A stretch of DNA of 64,000 nucleotides from Streptomyces sp. SID12501 (GTDB lineage: Bacteria > Actinomycetota > Actinomycetes > Streptomycetales > Streptomycetaceae), in the NCBI RefSeq assembly GCF_010550245.1, contig NZ_JAAGLU010000004.1, positions 186,001 through 250,000 of the forward strand. Reading direction: 5' to 3'. The notes under the pieces are model-generated. The model worked only from the letters and a program-made list of their open reading frames with translations. It was not told where the DNA came from and ran no database searches. The translations under genes and the position numbers were made by a program. Shown here piece by piece: positions 50,011-58,518 of the stretch (position 1 is the stretch's first letter; each line of letters begins with the position of its first letter).

Positions 50011-51680
50011 GTGTCGGCCCGGAAGAGGATCGCACCGCTGGGGGTGAGTCCTCCGGTGCTGACCACGGCGACCCGGGCGTCCGGCACCTGGCGCGCGTCG
50101 GCCTCCCCGCGCAGTTGGGTGATCGCCTCGTGGATCAGCCCCAGACCGTGGGTGCGGCCGTGGGAGAGCTGCCCGCCGTGGGTGTTCAGGGGCAGCAGTC
50201 CGTCGCGGGCGATGTTCTTGCCGCCGTCCAGGAAGTCCTTGGCCTCACCGATCCCGCAGAAGCCCAACGCCTCTATCCAGGAAAGGCAGTTGAAGGTGAA
50301 GCCGTCATAGAGCTGCGCGATGTCGACGTCCGTCGGCCGCAGCGAGGTGCGGGTCCACAGATGGGCGGACTGGCCGAGCACCTGGGGTTCGTGGGTGAGG
50401 GTGCTCTGGTCCCACTCGATGCGTTCGAGGATCTGGGTGCCGACCGCCTCGACGAGGACGGGCGGTCTGGCCAGGTCCCGGGCCGCGTCCACGGCGGACA
50501 CGATCACGGCGACCGATCCGTCGCAGGGCACGTCGCAGTCGTAGAGCCCGAAGGGGGTGGTGACCGTCCTGGCCTGGAGGTAGTCGTCCATGGTCAGCGG
50601 ATCGCGGTAGATCGCGGTGGGGTTGAGCGCGGCGTTCGCCCGCTGGTTGAGGGCGATCCAGCCGAGGGTCTCGCGGGTGGTGCCGTAGCGGTGGAAGTGG
50701 CGTTGCGCGTTCATGGCGAGGGTGTGCGAGGCCGAGATCGCGCCGAAGGGCTTCATCCAGCCCGCCGCCGCGGGGCCGCCGGGCGGGGTGATCCGGCCGC
50801 GTTTGACCAGTTCGCCGTACGACGACTCCCACACCGTACGGAAGCACAGCACATGCCGGGCCAGGCCACCCGCGACCGCGAGCATCGCCGCGATCAGTGA
50901 GCCGCCGGGGCCGAAGGTCTCGCTGCCGCCGTTGTACCAGGTGGGCCGGACGCCCAGCGCGGCCTCCAGCGCCATGACTCCGCCCTCGGCGAAGCCTCCG
51001 TACGCCCCGGCGCCCGGGTAGGCCGCCAGACCGTCGATGTCGGCGATGGTCAACCCGGCGTCGGCGATGGCCTGTTCGCAGGCTTTCACCGTCAGCGACA
51101 GGGGCGGTACGAGGAGGCGCCGCCCGATCTCCGAGGCGCCGACGCCGGTGATCGCGACCTTGTCCTCGAACTTCTCCGGGGTGACCATCGGGCGTACGCG
51201 GGACGGGAATCGGGACGGTTCGATGGCGTCCGTGGGGAAGGGGGCCGGGGATCCCTGGTCGGCCGCCGGGCGGAACAGGGGGAGCCACGCGTCCCCGGCC
51301 CGCTCGAAGACGACCTCCATGCGCATGCCCAACTTCAGCTGGTCGGGCTCGCACTGGACGGTGTTGGTGGTGAGGCGGACCCGGGGGTCCTCCTCGATGG
51401 CGACCTGGGCGACGACGAACGGGGTCGGCAACCCGGGGGCGGGAAAACGGTGGTTGACGGTGAAGCCGATCAGGGTCGCGAAGCCGGAGACGGCCCGCAC
51501 GCCGGTCTCGTGCCCGTGGCAGTAGCGGCACACCGGCTGCGGCGGATGGATGAGGGCCGCGCAGGACCCGCACTCCGTCAGCCGCAGCCGGCCGTCCGCG
51601 CCGGAGGTCCAGAAGAAGGCGTTCTCCTCTGTGATCTCCGGCGCGGCCCGCCCCGACGTGTCGGGTGTCTCGTCGGTCAT
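50007..51680 (-). CDS. DUF35 (OB/zinc-ribbon)-thiolase fusion, Ltp2-like aldolase
   Basis: The 557-residue protein joins two parts normally found as partners. Residues 20-150 are a rubredoxin-like zinc ribbon (Cys37, Cys40, Cys51, Cys54) plus OB fold, DUF35. Residues from about 172 are a thiolase-like lipid-transfer protein (KVAITGVGASEIG, YNGGSETFGPGGSL, FRTVWESSYGELV, QLYDGFTFN, GLLPLNTHGGQLSHGRTHG). In actinobacterial steroid side-chain degradation, Ltp2 and the DUF35 part of ChsH2 form a retro-aldolase that releases propionyl-CoA from a beta-hydroxy-acyl-CoA. The thiolase nucleophilic Cys is absent, as in Ltp2. A side-chain aldolase role is likely. Confidence 0.82.
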   Translation of the reverse strand: MTDETPDTSGRAAPEITEENAFFWTSGADGRLRLTECGSCAALIHPPQPVCRYCHGHETGVRAVSGFATLIGFTVNHRFPAPGLPTPFVVAQVAIEEDPRVRLTTNTVQCEPDQLKLGMRMEVVFERAGDAWLPLFRPAADQGSPAPFPTDAIEPSRFPSRVRPMVTPEKFEDKVAITGVGASEIGRRLLVPPLSLTVKACEQAIADAGLTIADIDGLAAYPGAGAYGGFAEGGVMALEAALGVRPTWYNGGSETFGPGGSLIAAMLAVAGGLARHVLCFRTVWESSYGELVKRGRITPPGGPAAAGWMKPFGAISASHTLAMNAQRHFHRYGTTRETLGWIALNQRANAALNPTAIYRDPLTMDDYLQARTVTTPFGLYDCDVPCDGSVAVIVSAVDAARDLARPPVLVEAVGTQILERIEWDQSTLTHEPQVLGQSAHLWTRTSLRPTDVDIAQLYDGFTFNCLSWIEALGFCGIGEAKDFLDGGKNIARDGLLPLNTHGGQLSHGRTHGLGLIHEAITQLRGEADARQVPDARVAVVSTGGLTPSGAILFRADT

Positions 51681-53041
51681 TCGGCGATCTGCGCCTTCGC
51701 CCTGCGAACCGTCACCGGCTCGGCGATCCGCTGCTCGTCGCAGACCCGCTGCAGCTTCTCCAGGGTCTCGTCGAGCCCGGCGCCGAGCCGGGGGCCCGGG
51801 GTGAAGGTCGCCGGGAGATGGCGCATGCCCTGGATGATGCCGATGGTCTCGTAGTGCACAGTGCCCTCCGGGTCGCACCGGTAGTCGGGCATACGGTCGA
51901 ACACCTGGGTGACCATGCGCTTGAAGACCGTACGGGCGACGTTGGATCCGATGCAGCGGTGGATGCCGAGGCCGAAGCTGCTGTGCCGGTTGGCCGGGCG
52001 TTCCAGGTGGATGGTGTCGGGGTCGGGGAAGACGGAGGGGTCGCGGTTGGCCATCGCCCAGGACAGCCAGAGCCGTTCTCCCTCCTTGAACCGTGTTCCG
52101 GCGATCTCGCAGTCGGCGGAGAACGTGCGTCCGTCGCCCGGCGCGGGCGCGAAGAACCGCAGGAACTCCTCCGTGGCAGAGTCCAGCAGGGTGTCCCGGT
52201 CGCGGCTGAGGCGGTCCCGCTCAGCGGGATTCTCCCCGAGCCACTCCAGCGCGTGCGCGGTGAGCGCGGTCGTGGTGTCGAAGCCACCGCCGATCAACAG
52301 GGCGAGTACGCCCAGGAGTTCGCTGTCCGGCGGGTTTTCGCCGTTGATGTCCGCGTGGATCAGTGCGTCCACCAGTCCGGGCCTGGGGTTGGCGCGGATC
52401 TCCGCGATGGCCCTGGCCAGACCGACGGCCATGTTGCGGCCCATCTCGGCGACCCGCTGCATGTCGGGCGAGTCCGGCGGTGTGTAGACGGAGGCATGCG
52501 CCGGCTCGTTGTAGACGGTCCAGTCCTTGAGCGGGATACCCATCATCGCCAGGGTGAGAACGGCCGGGACGACGTTGGCCAGGTCGTCGACGAAGTCGAT
52601 CCGGCCGGACTCGATCCTCTCGTCGATGGCGGCCCGGACCACCTCGTCGATGACCGGGATCCAGCGGCTGATGGCGGCCGGGGAGAGGTAGGGGTTGAGC
52701 GACTGGCGGTAGTGGCGCTGCTCGGGCGGGTCCATCTCCAGGAACCCGCCCTGTACCTGTCCCCGTTCCTTGGACGGTGGCGGGATGGTGATGCCCTGGT
52801 ATCCGCGCCGCTCCCCCTTCACGTCGTGGTCGTTGGAGATGAACTCGGCCGCCCGGGCCAGTTCGAAGACCTCGCGGTTGCCGCTGGCGACCCAGTGGCC
52901 GCCGTGCGTCTCGGTCCAGGCGATCGGGCACCTGGACTGCAACTCGTGGGTGGTCTCGGTGAACTGGTGCCGGTACTCGGGGGTGTGCCGGTCGAAATGG
53001 ATCGTGTGCTTCTTGCGGTCGGCGTCGTCGTCCGTGGTCAT
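51677..53041 (-). CDS. Cytochrome P450
   Basis: The 454-residue P450 has heme loop FGLGIHRCIG, the I-helix GGGFDTTT and the K-helix EEFLRFF. After the heme domain it runs about 45 residues longer than usual, ending in an Arg/Lys-rich tail (TVRRAKAQIAE). It overlaps the aldolase fusion by four bases. A ferredoxin gene precedes it by 18 bases and is its probable electron donor. Confidence 0.9.
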   Translation of the reverse strand: MTTDDDADRKKHTIHFDRHTPEYRHQFTETTHELQSRCPIAWTETHGGHWVASGNREVFELARAAEFISNDHDVKGERRGYQGITIPPPSKERGQVQGGFLEMDPPEQRHYRQSLNPYLSPAAISRWIPVIDEVVRAAIDERIESGRIDFVDDLANVVPAVLTLAMMGIPLKDWTVYNEPAHASVYTPPDSPDMQRVAEMGRNMAVGLARAIAEIRANPRPGLVDALIHADINGENPPDSELLGVLALLIGGGFDTTTALTAHALEWLGENPAERDRLSRDRDTLLDSATEEFLRFFAPAPGDGRTFSADCEIAGTRFKEGERLWLSWAMANRDPSVFPDPDTIHLERPANRHSSFGLGIHRCIGSNVARTVFKRMVTQVFDRMPDYRCDPEGTVHYETIGIIQGMRHLPATFTPGPRLGAGLDETLEKLQRVCDEQRIAEPVTVRRAKAQIAE

Positions 53042-53059
53042 CGTGTTGTTGTTCTCCCC

Positions 53060-53251
53060 TCAGGAAACGAAGATCGCGCGTTCCGGGCAGGACCTGACCG
53101 CCTCGATGACCTGGTCCTGCTGGTCGTCCGGAACCTCCTCGTTGATCGCCGACGAGTGACCGTCGATCTCGCTGAGCTCGAACACCTTCGGAGCTCTCAT
53201 GGCGCAGAGCGTGTGGCCCTGACAGCGCTCCGGGTCGACCCGTACCTTCAC
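53060..53251 (-). CDS. 3Fe-4S ferredoxin
   Basis: The 63-residue ferredoxin has ERCQGHTLCAMRAPKVFEL and RSCPERAIFVS, the three-Cys pattern with His in place of the second cluster Cys. It lies directly before the P450 at 51677. No ferredoxin reductase gene for it is visible in the window, so a general cellular reductase must serve it. Confidence 0.9.
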   Translation of the reverse strand: MKVRVDPERCQGHTLCAMRAPKVFELSEIDGHSSAINEEVPDDQQDQVIEAVRSCPERAIFVS

Positions 53252-53265
53252 GACCTGATTCCTTC

Positions 53266-53345
53266 CTGCCGCAACTTCGGTCGTCCTGCCGCTACTTGGG
53301 GCTGTCTGCCGCCCCTTGGGGCTTTCTGCCGCTACTTCAGGTCAG
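53266..53345. repeat. Four 20-bp tandem repeats after the binding-protein gene
   Basis: CTGCCGCtaCTTggGGctgt-like units start at 53266, 53286, 53306 and 53326. The fourth contains the stop codon and last codons of the binding-protein gene (53332), so the gene's tail seems to have been duplicated into its 3' flank three times, with drift. Confidence 0.6.
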
Positions 53346-54702
53346 CCATCGACTTGCCGACGTCGGCGAGCGTCATCGGCTTGCCGTAGGAACCCTTGTA
53401 CTTGTACGCCGGAATGTCGCAACGGTAGGAGCCCTGATCCGGCTTGAAATCGGCGACGGTCCAGCCCTTGTCGGTCGCCTGCACCACGTTGAAGCACTTG
53501 GGCGGGTTGGTGACCTTCGTCAGGTCCATCGGGGCCTGGAGACCACCTGCGGTCCACTCCGTCTGCTTCATCGCGTTCTCGTACACGCACTTGCGGGTCA
53601 GGTCGTCGCACTCGCCGGCCGCGGTGGCGAACAGCAGCCAGGCCGTGAAGGAGCGCAGTGCGGGCAGGGTGACCTGGGCGTCGGGCGCGTACTTGGCGAA
53701 CAGGTCCTGGACCTCCTTGGTCGCAGGGTTGTCGGCGGCCTGCTCCAGGGGGGCGACACCGCTGAGGTCTGCGTAGTTGTTCTGCTTGGCAAGGGAGCTT
53801 TTGGCCAACTGGAGGAAGGCGGGGCCGTAGGCGTTGTTGTTGGTGTCGATCCAGTCGAGCTGGTAGCCGGTGTTGGTCAGCGCCTGTTCCAGTTTGGCGA
53901 GCTCGTTGAAGGAACCGTTGAAGATGAGGCCTTTGATCTTCTTGCTCTTGATGGTCTGCGCGTAGGGCGTCCAGTCGGAGACCCCGGCCGCCGGGTAGAC
54001 GTCCGCGTAGGCCACCTTGCCGCCGATCGCGGGAATCAGTTCCTTGACCTGCTCGGCGATGACCTTGGTGATCGGAACGTCGCCGGAGATGACGCCGACG
54101 TGCTGGGCGGAGTCCGGGTGGGCCTCCTTGATCAGCCACGTGTAGTAGCCGGTGTAGGGGGCGTAGCCGACTCCGGCGCCCTGGGCGAGCACCTGGAGGT
54201 CCGCGCCGAGGGCGTTCAGCGGGCCGGACTGCGCGGGGAAGTCGGGCAGCAGACAGCTCAGCCGTGCCTTGACGCCGAGCCCGTCGAAGGCGGCCCCGCC
54301 GCCGACGAGGGCGAAATCGTCCCGGCAGGCCTCGATCATCCGCTGCTGGACCTCCATGAGCTTGGAGTCGCGGGTGACGGGGACGATCTTGCGTCCGTTG
54401 ATGCCGCCGGCGGCGTTGCACCACGAGGTGAACACCTTGGCCGCGTCGACGAACTCCGGGTTCTTGGTGAAGCCGATGTCGCTGAACACACCGACCTTGA
54501 TCTCGCTGTCGGTGACTCCCTGTTCGGTGACGGCCTTGGGACTGCCGGAGTGGCAGACGTTCTTGAGTGTGCCGAAGTCCGCGTTCGCGGCGGCACCGGA
54601 CGCGGATGTGGACGGCTCGTCGGCACTGGACGTGTTCGTGGAGCGATCGGAACACCCGGCCAGGGCCAGGACGAGCGCGGTCGCGATGAGCAGTCGTCTC
54701 AT
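53332..54702 (-). CDS. Branched-chain-type ABC transporter substrate-binding lipoprotein
   Basis: The 456-residue protein has a lipoprotein signal (lipobox LALAGC, Cys17), a Ser/Thr-rich linker and a two-lobed LivK-like domain: VTDSEIKVGVFSDIGFTKNP, VFTSWCNAAGGINGRKIVPV, GVISGDVPITKVIAEQVKEL. Such proteins in actinobacteria often bind aromatic or alicyclic acids rather than amino acids. It has no permease next to it; the fused LivHM/LivG/LivF transporter at 21217-24726, which lacks a binding protein, is the likely partner. Confidence 0.85.
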   Translation of the reverse strand: MRRLLIATALVLALAGCSDRSTNTSSADEPSTSASGAAANADFGTLKNVCHSGSPKAVTEQGVTDSEIKVGVFSDIGFTKNPEFVDAAKVFTSWCNAAGGINGRKIVPVTRDSKLMEVQQRMIEACRDDFALVGGGAAFDGLGVKARLSCLLPDFPAQSGPLNALGADLQVLAQGAGVGYAPYTGYYTWLIKEAHPDSAQHVGVISGDVPITKVIAEQVKELIPAIGGKVAYADVYPAAGVSDWTPYAQTIKSKKIKGLIFNGSFNELAKLEQALTNTGYQLDWIDTNNNAYGPAFLQLAKSSLAKQNNYADLSGVAPLEQAADNPATKEVQDLFAKYAPDAQVTLPALRSFTAWLLFATAAGECDDLTRKCVYENAMKQTEWTAGGLQAPMDLTKVTNPPKCFNVVQATDKGWTVADFKPDQGSYRCDIPAYKYKGSYGKPMTLADVGKSMADLK

Positions 54703-54756
54703 CGGTCCTCCCGGTGAATCGGTTCTGGAACTGCGGTGATCACCCGGTTGCGGTGA

Positions 54757-55965
54757 TCAGGTGACCGCGCCCACCTCTTTCAGTTCGAGGATGCGGGCCC
54801 AGTCCAGGCCCAGTTCGAGGAGGATCTCCTCGGTCTGGGCGGCGAACTCGGGCGCGGGCCCGAGTGGTACTGGGGTGGTGACGTCGAACTGCACGGGACT
54901 GGCCGCGAGTTGGAGCTCGCCGGCCGTCACGAGGTACTCGTTGGCCCGGACCTGGGCGTCCTCGCCGACCTGGAGGGTGTTCTGTACGGGGGCCCAGGGT
55001 CCGGCGAGGGTGGCGAAGCGCTTCGTCCAGTCGGCGAGCGTTCGGCCCGCGAGCACCTCGCGCAGGATCTTGACGGCCTGCTCGGTGTTGGCGGCGATGA
55101 GTTCGGCGGTGGCGAAGCGGGGATCGTCGGCGAGGTCAGGCCGGTCGATGTGGTGGCACACGTCGGCCCAGAACTTGCCGGGCTGCATCATCACGAAGGC
55201 CAGATGCTGGCCGTCGGCAGTGGCGTACAGCCCGGACAGGGGGTTGACGACAGAGCCGTGGACGCCCGCCGGTGGCGCCGCCCAGGGCCTGCCGAGGTGG
55301 AGGGAGAGGGCGGTGGCGTGTCCCATGGCCCAGACACCGCTGCCGAGCAGGGACACGTCGACGACCGAGGCTTCGCCGGTGCGTTCGCGCCTCAGCAGCG
55401 CCGCGGCGATACCGCCGGCGAGGTTCGTCCCCGAGATGGTGTCCCCGTAGGCGGGCCCGGGCGGGCTGATCATGCCTTCGGTGCCGGCCGGGGTGATGCT
55501 GGCGGCGGTGCCGGCCCGGCACCAGAAGGCGGTCATGTCGTAGCCGCCCTTGCCCGCCTCGGGGCCGCGGGGTCCGAGGGCGCTTCCCCGGGCGTAGACG
55601 ATGTCCGGGTTGACGGCGCGGATGTCGGCCACGTCGATGCCGAACCGTTCGCGGTGTCCGGGCAGGAAGCTGGTGAGGAAGACGTCCGCGCGTCTGGCCA
55701 GGTCGTACAGCACCTCGCGGCCCTCGGGTTTGGAGATGTCGAGGCCCAGGCTGCGCTTGCCCCGGTTGGCGTGCTCGACGTTGGGGTTGGGATCGCCCTC
55801 GACGACGAACGTGCCGGTCCTCCTGAGCCCCCGCTGCGGGTCGCCGTTGACGGCGTGCTCGACCTTGACGACGTCCGCGCCCCAGTCGGCGAGTACGGCA
55901 CCGGCCGAGGGGACGAAACCGTACATGGCGACTTCGAGGACGCGGATTCCTTCCAGTGGCCTCAC
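54757..55965 (-). CDS. Family III CoA-transferase
   Basis: The 402-residue enzyme shows LEGIRVLEVAMYGFVPSAGA, GADVVKVEHAVNGDP, HANRGKRSLGLDI and the catalytic Asp in AYGDTISGTN. It transfers or exchanges CoA on an acid. It overlaps the ALDH gene by four bases and precedes the binding protein by 54 bases. Confidence 0.86.
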   Translation of the reverse strand: MRPLEGIRVLEVAMYGFVPSAGAVLADWGADVVKVEHAVNGDPQRGLRRTGTFVVEGDPNPNVEHANRGKRSLGLDISKPEGREVLYDLARRADVFLTSFLPGHRERFGIDVADIRAVNPDIVYARGSALGPRGPEAGKGGYDMTAFWCRAGTAASITPAGTEGMISPPGPAYGDTISGTNLAGGIAAALLRRERTGEASVVDVSLLGSGVWAMGHATALSLHLGRPWAAPPAGVHGSVVNPLSGLYATADGQHLAFVMMQPGKFWADVCHHIDRPDLADDPRFATAELIAANTEQAVKILREVLAGRTLADWTKRFATLAGPWAPVQNTLQVGEDAQVRANEYLVTAGELQLAASPVQFDVTTPVPLGPAPEFAAQTEEILLELGLDWARILELKEVGAVT

Positions 55966-57398
55966 CGGACGACCGCCGCGAAGGACTTGTACTCCAGGAA
56001 CTCCTCGAGCCCGGGGACTCCGCTCTCGCGGCCGATGCCGGACTGCTTGTAGCCGCCGAACGGTACGTCCGCGGCGAAGTAGTTGCCGCCGTTGATGCTG
56101 AACGTGCCGGTCCGGATGCGGCGGGCCAGGGCGATGGCCCGCTCCTCGTCGGCGCTCTGGATCCCGCCGGACAGTCCGTAGACCGAGTTGTTGGCGATGC
56201 GGACCGCGTCGTCATCGTCGTCGTACGGGATGACCGTGAGCACCGGTCCGAAGACCTCGTCCTGGGCGATCTCGCTGTCCGGGTCGACGTCGGTGAGCAG
56301 GGTGGGGGTGAAGTAGAAGCCGGGGTCGACCTTCGTGCCACCGGTGACGAGTTTCGCGCCCGCGGCGACGGCCCGCTGGACCATTCCGTCGACCTTGTCG
56401 CGCTGTTTGGCGCTGATGAGCGGGCCGGCGAAGGTCTTGGGGTCGGTGGGGTCCCCGAGGCGCATCCGGGCGAGGCCCGCGGCGACCTTCCCGACGATCT
56501 CGTCGTGGTGGGCCCGGGGCACGAGGAGGCGGGTGGTGAGGGCGCAGCCCTGTCCCGAGTGGGAGCAGATGGTGCCGGCCGCGAACATGGCGGCGGTGGT
56601 GAAGTCGGCGTCGTCGAGGATGATCATCGCGGACTTGCCGCCGAGTTCCAGGAAGACCTTCTTCACGGTGCGGCCGGCGACTTCCATTATTCGGCGGCCG
56701 GTGGCGGTGGAGCCGGTGAAGGAGACCATGTCGACGTCGGCGTGGCCGGTGAGCACCTCGGCGGCCTCGACGGAGGTGGAGGTCAGCACGTTGACCACGC
56801 CGGGCGGGATGTCCGTGTGCCCGGCGATCAGTTCGCCGAGGAACAGTGTGGTCAGGGGGGTGTCCGGGGCTCCCTTGAGGACGACCGTGCAGCCCGCGGC
56901 GAGCGAGGGGGCGAGCTTGGCCAGGGCGAGCTGGTTGGGGTAGTTGTACGCGGTGATCGCGGAGACGACCCCCACGGCCTCCTTCTCCACCCAGCGGCGG
57001 TGGCGCTGACCGCGGATCTCGACCTCGCCGAGGTTCTCGGTCAGGGGGTACTTCCGCAGCAGGTCCGCGTAGTAGCGGACCAGCTTGACCGGGTCGTCGA
57101 GCTGGGGGCCGTAGGTGAGCATGCGGGGTGCGCCCACCTCGGCGATGGTGAGCTCGCGCAGCTCTTCCAGGTGGTCGGTCAGGGCCTGGTGCAGCTGGTC
57201 GAGACAGCGGATGCGGAACTGGACGTCGGTCGGCCAGCTCGTGGTGTCGAAGGCCCGGCGGGCGGCGGCCACGGCGGCCTCGGTCTGGGCGACCGTGGCG
57301 TCGGGGGCCTGGCCGAGGACCTCGCCGGTGGCGGGGTTGAGCGAGGGGAAGGTGTTCTCGGTCCCGACGAGCGATCCGTCGATGAGCAGCCGTTTCAC
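55962..57398 (-). CDS. NAD(P)-dependent aldehyde dehydrogenase
   Basis: The 478-residue enzyme oxidises an aldehyde to an acid. The catalytic Cys is in SGQGCALTTR, the general base Glu in FLELGGKSA, the Asn in YNYPNQLAL, and the nucleotide motif in SFTGSTATGRR. The GTG at 57398 has GGGGAG seven bases upstream. A 38-bp segment covering this start is tandemly duplicated (57394-57469). The enzyme probably follows P450-derived alcohol oxidation. Confidence 0.88.
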   Translation of the reverse strand: MKRLLIDGSLVGTENTFPSLNPATGEVLGQAPDATVAQTEAAVAAARRAFDTTSWPTDVQFRIRCLDQLHQALTDHLEELRELTIAEVGAPRMLTYGPQLDDPVKLVRYYADLLRKYPLTENLGEVEIRGQRHRRWVEKEAVGVVSAITAYNYPNQLALAKLAPSLAAGCTVVLKGAPDTPLTTLFLGELIAGHTDIPPGVVNVLTSTSVEAAEVLTGHADVDMVSFTGSTATGRRIMEVAGRTVKKVFLELGGKSAMIILDDADFTTAAMFAAGTICSHSGQGCALTTRLLVPRAHHDEIVGKVAAGLARMRLGDPTDPKTFAGPLISAKQRDKVDGMVQRAVAAGAKLVTGGTKVDPGFYFTPTLLTDVDPDSEIAQDEVFGPVLTVIPYDDDDDAVRIANNSVYGLSGGIQSADEERAIALARRIRTGTFSINGGNYFAADVPFGGYKQSGIGRESGVPGLEEFLEYKSFAAVVR

Positions 57399-57469
57399 CG
57401 CGGACTCCCCTGTACGTCGCTGGATTGCCGCTTCACCGCGAGCCTCCCTGTTCGTCGCTGACTCGCCGC
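57394..57469. repeat. 38-bp tandem duplication over the ALDH start
   Basis: TTCACCGCGgactcCCCTG... at 57394-57431 and TTCACCGCGagcctCCCTG... at 57432-57469 are about 80% identical direct repeats. Each contains, on the minus strand, a GGGnG ribosome binding site followed by GTGAA.CGGC; only the copy at 57398 opens the ALDH frame. Confidence 0.6.
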
Positions 57470-57470
57470 C

Positions 57471-58202
57471 TCACAGCCGGACCCCCTGGCCGCCGTCCAC
57501 GGCGATGACCTGGCCGGTCAGCCAGCCCGCGGCGTCGGAGAGCAGGAACAGCACGGTCGGGGTGAGGTCACTGGGCTGCCCCATCCGGCCGAGCGCCAGC
57601 CGCTGCGCCATCGCGGCCTGGTGCTCCTTCGGGAGGACGGTGCCGGTGGCTTCTGTGTCCGTCGGCCCTGGCGCGATGCCGTTGACCCGGATGTTGCGGC
57701 CACCGAGTTCAGCGGCGAGCGAGGCGGTGAGGTGGTTGATGCCGGCCTTGGCGAGCCCGTAGTACCCGGTGGCCATGTAGGAGGCGGTGGACGACTGGTT
57801 GACGATCGCGCCGCCCTCGGTCATGTGCGGGACGACGGCCCGGGTGCAGTAGATCGCGCCCATCAGGTTCACCTGGATGAAGCGGTTGAGGTAGTCCAGG
57901 TCGACGGTGGTGATGCCGTCGCGCTTCATGCTGTGGTAGATCGCGGCGTTGTTGACCAGGTAGTCGATCCGGCCGAACTCCGCGACCGTGGCGGCGGCCA
58001 GCGCCTCGGCCGACGCGGGGTCCCCGACGTCGACCTTGACGAAGATCGCCCCGTCGATGTCCTTGGCGACCCGCTGCCCCTGCTCCTCGTTGATCTCGGC
58101 TACGACGACGTGGGCACCCTCGGCGGCCAGCGCCCGAGCGTAGTCCTCGCCGATTCCCTGTCCGGCACCGGTGACGATCGCCACCTTGTCCTGGAACCGC
58201 AT
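57471..58202 (-). CDS. Short-chain dehydrogenase
   Basis: The 243-residue SDR has VTGAGQGIGED, NNAAIYHS, SSTASYMATGYYGLAK with catalytic YGLAK, and the C-terminal GWLTGQVIAVDGGQG. It is a typical NAD(P)-dependent alcohol or ketone oxidoreductase. AAGGAG precedes ATG 58202. It is the first gene of the ten-gene leftward operon that runs to 47682, with an operator variant 42 bases upstream. Confidence 0.86.
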   Translation of the reverse strand: MRFQDKVAIVTGAGQGIGEDYARALAAEGAHVVVAEINEEQGQRVAKDIDGAIFVKVDVGDPASAEALAAATVAEFGRIDYLVNNAAIYHSMKRDGITTVDLDYLNRFIQVNLMGAIYCTRAVVPHMTEGGAIVNQSSTASYMATGYYGLAKAGINHLTASLAAELGGRNIRVNGIAPGPTDTEATGTVLPKEHQAAMAQRLALGRMGQPSDLTPTVLFLLSDAAGWLTGQVIAVDGGQGVRL

Positions 58203-58243
58203 CCTGTCTCCTTGCTCGGATGGGCGGCCTTGCTCCAACGTGG

Positions 58244-58260
58244 CGGAAACTACATTCTCA
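58244..58260. promoter_or_regulatory. 17-bp operator variant upstream of the leftward operon
   Basis: CGGAAACTACATTCTCA reads on the minus strand as TGAGAATGTAGTTTCCG, matching the TGAGAAT-nnn-rTTTCC variant. It is 42 bases before the SDR start at 58202. The remaining divergent region (58203-58437) holds only this site, the 58401 site and presumably two promoters. Confidence 0.5.
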
Positions 58261-58400
58261 CTTTCAGCAAATCAACCATCCGAACACGAGAATGTGCCGC
58301 ATCACAGCGAGTTGCAGGCGAACGAAGGGCGCCCGACCCACCACCCACGCCCCCGCACCTCCGACTCGAGATCCGCACGACACTTCCGGGCGACCATTGA

Positions 58401-58417
58401 TGAGAATATCATTCTCA
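58401..58417. promoter_or_regulatory. Perfect 17-bp palindromic operator
   Basis: TGAGAATATCATTCTCA has perfect seven-base arms around ATC. It is 20 bases upstream of the leader ORF at 58438 and probably controls the rightward SDR/CMD unit. Confidence 0.72.
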
Positions 58418-58437
58418 CTCAGGGAAGGGATATTTTC

Positions 58438-58518
58438 ATGATCGATACGAGGGTGTCGAGTCAGGCCCCGGGCCCCAACCGGCAGACCAACGACCGCACC
58501 ACGTGGGAGACCCCATGA
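58438..58518 (+). CDS. 26-residue leader peptide coupled to the SDR gene
   Basis: The short frame starts at ATG 58438 behind GGGAAGGGAT and reads MIDTRVSSQAPG, then ends TTWETP. Its TGA at 58516-58518 overlaps the SDR start as ATGA, the arrangement used for translational coupling in the real genes here. It has no hydrophobic segment and no recognisable attenuator residue run. It may set translation of the downstream gene rather than work as a protein. Confidence 0.5.
   Translation: MIDTRVSSQAPGPNRQTNDRTTWETP

Noticed and set aside
53266..53345. Possible CRISPR-like array
   Set aside because: Repeats of 20 bases are contiguous, without spacers, and only four are present, one inside a gene; this is a simple tandem repeat.
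58171..58437. Protein-coding sequence in the divergent intergenic region before the leader peptide
   Set aside because: Open frames here cross both operator sites and the promoters, and have no ribosome binding sites or recognisable motifs.
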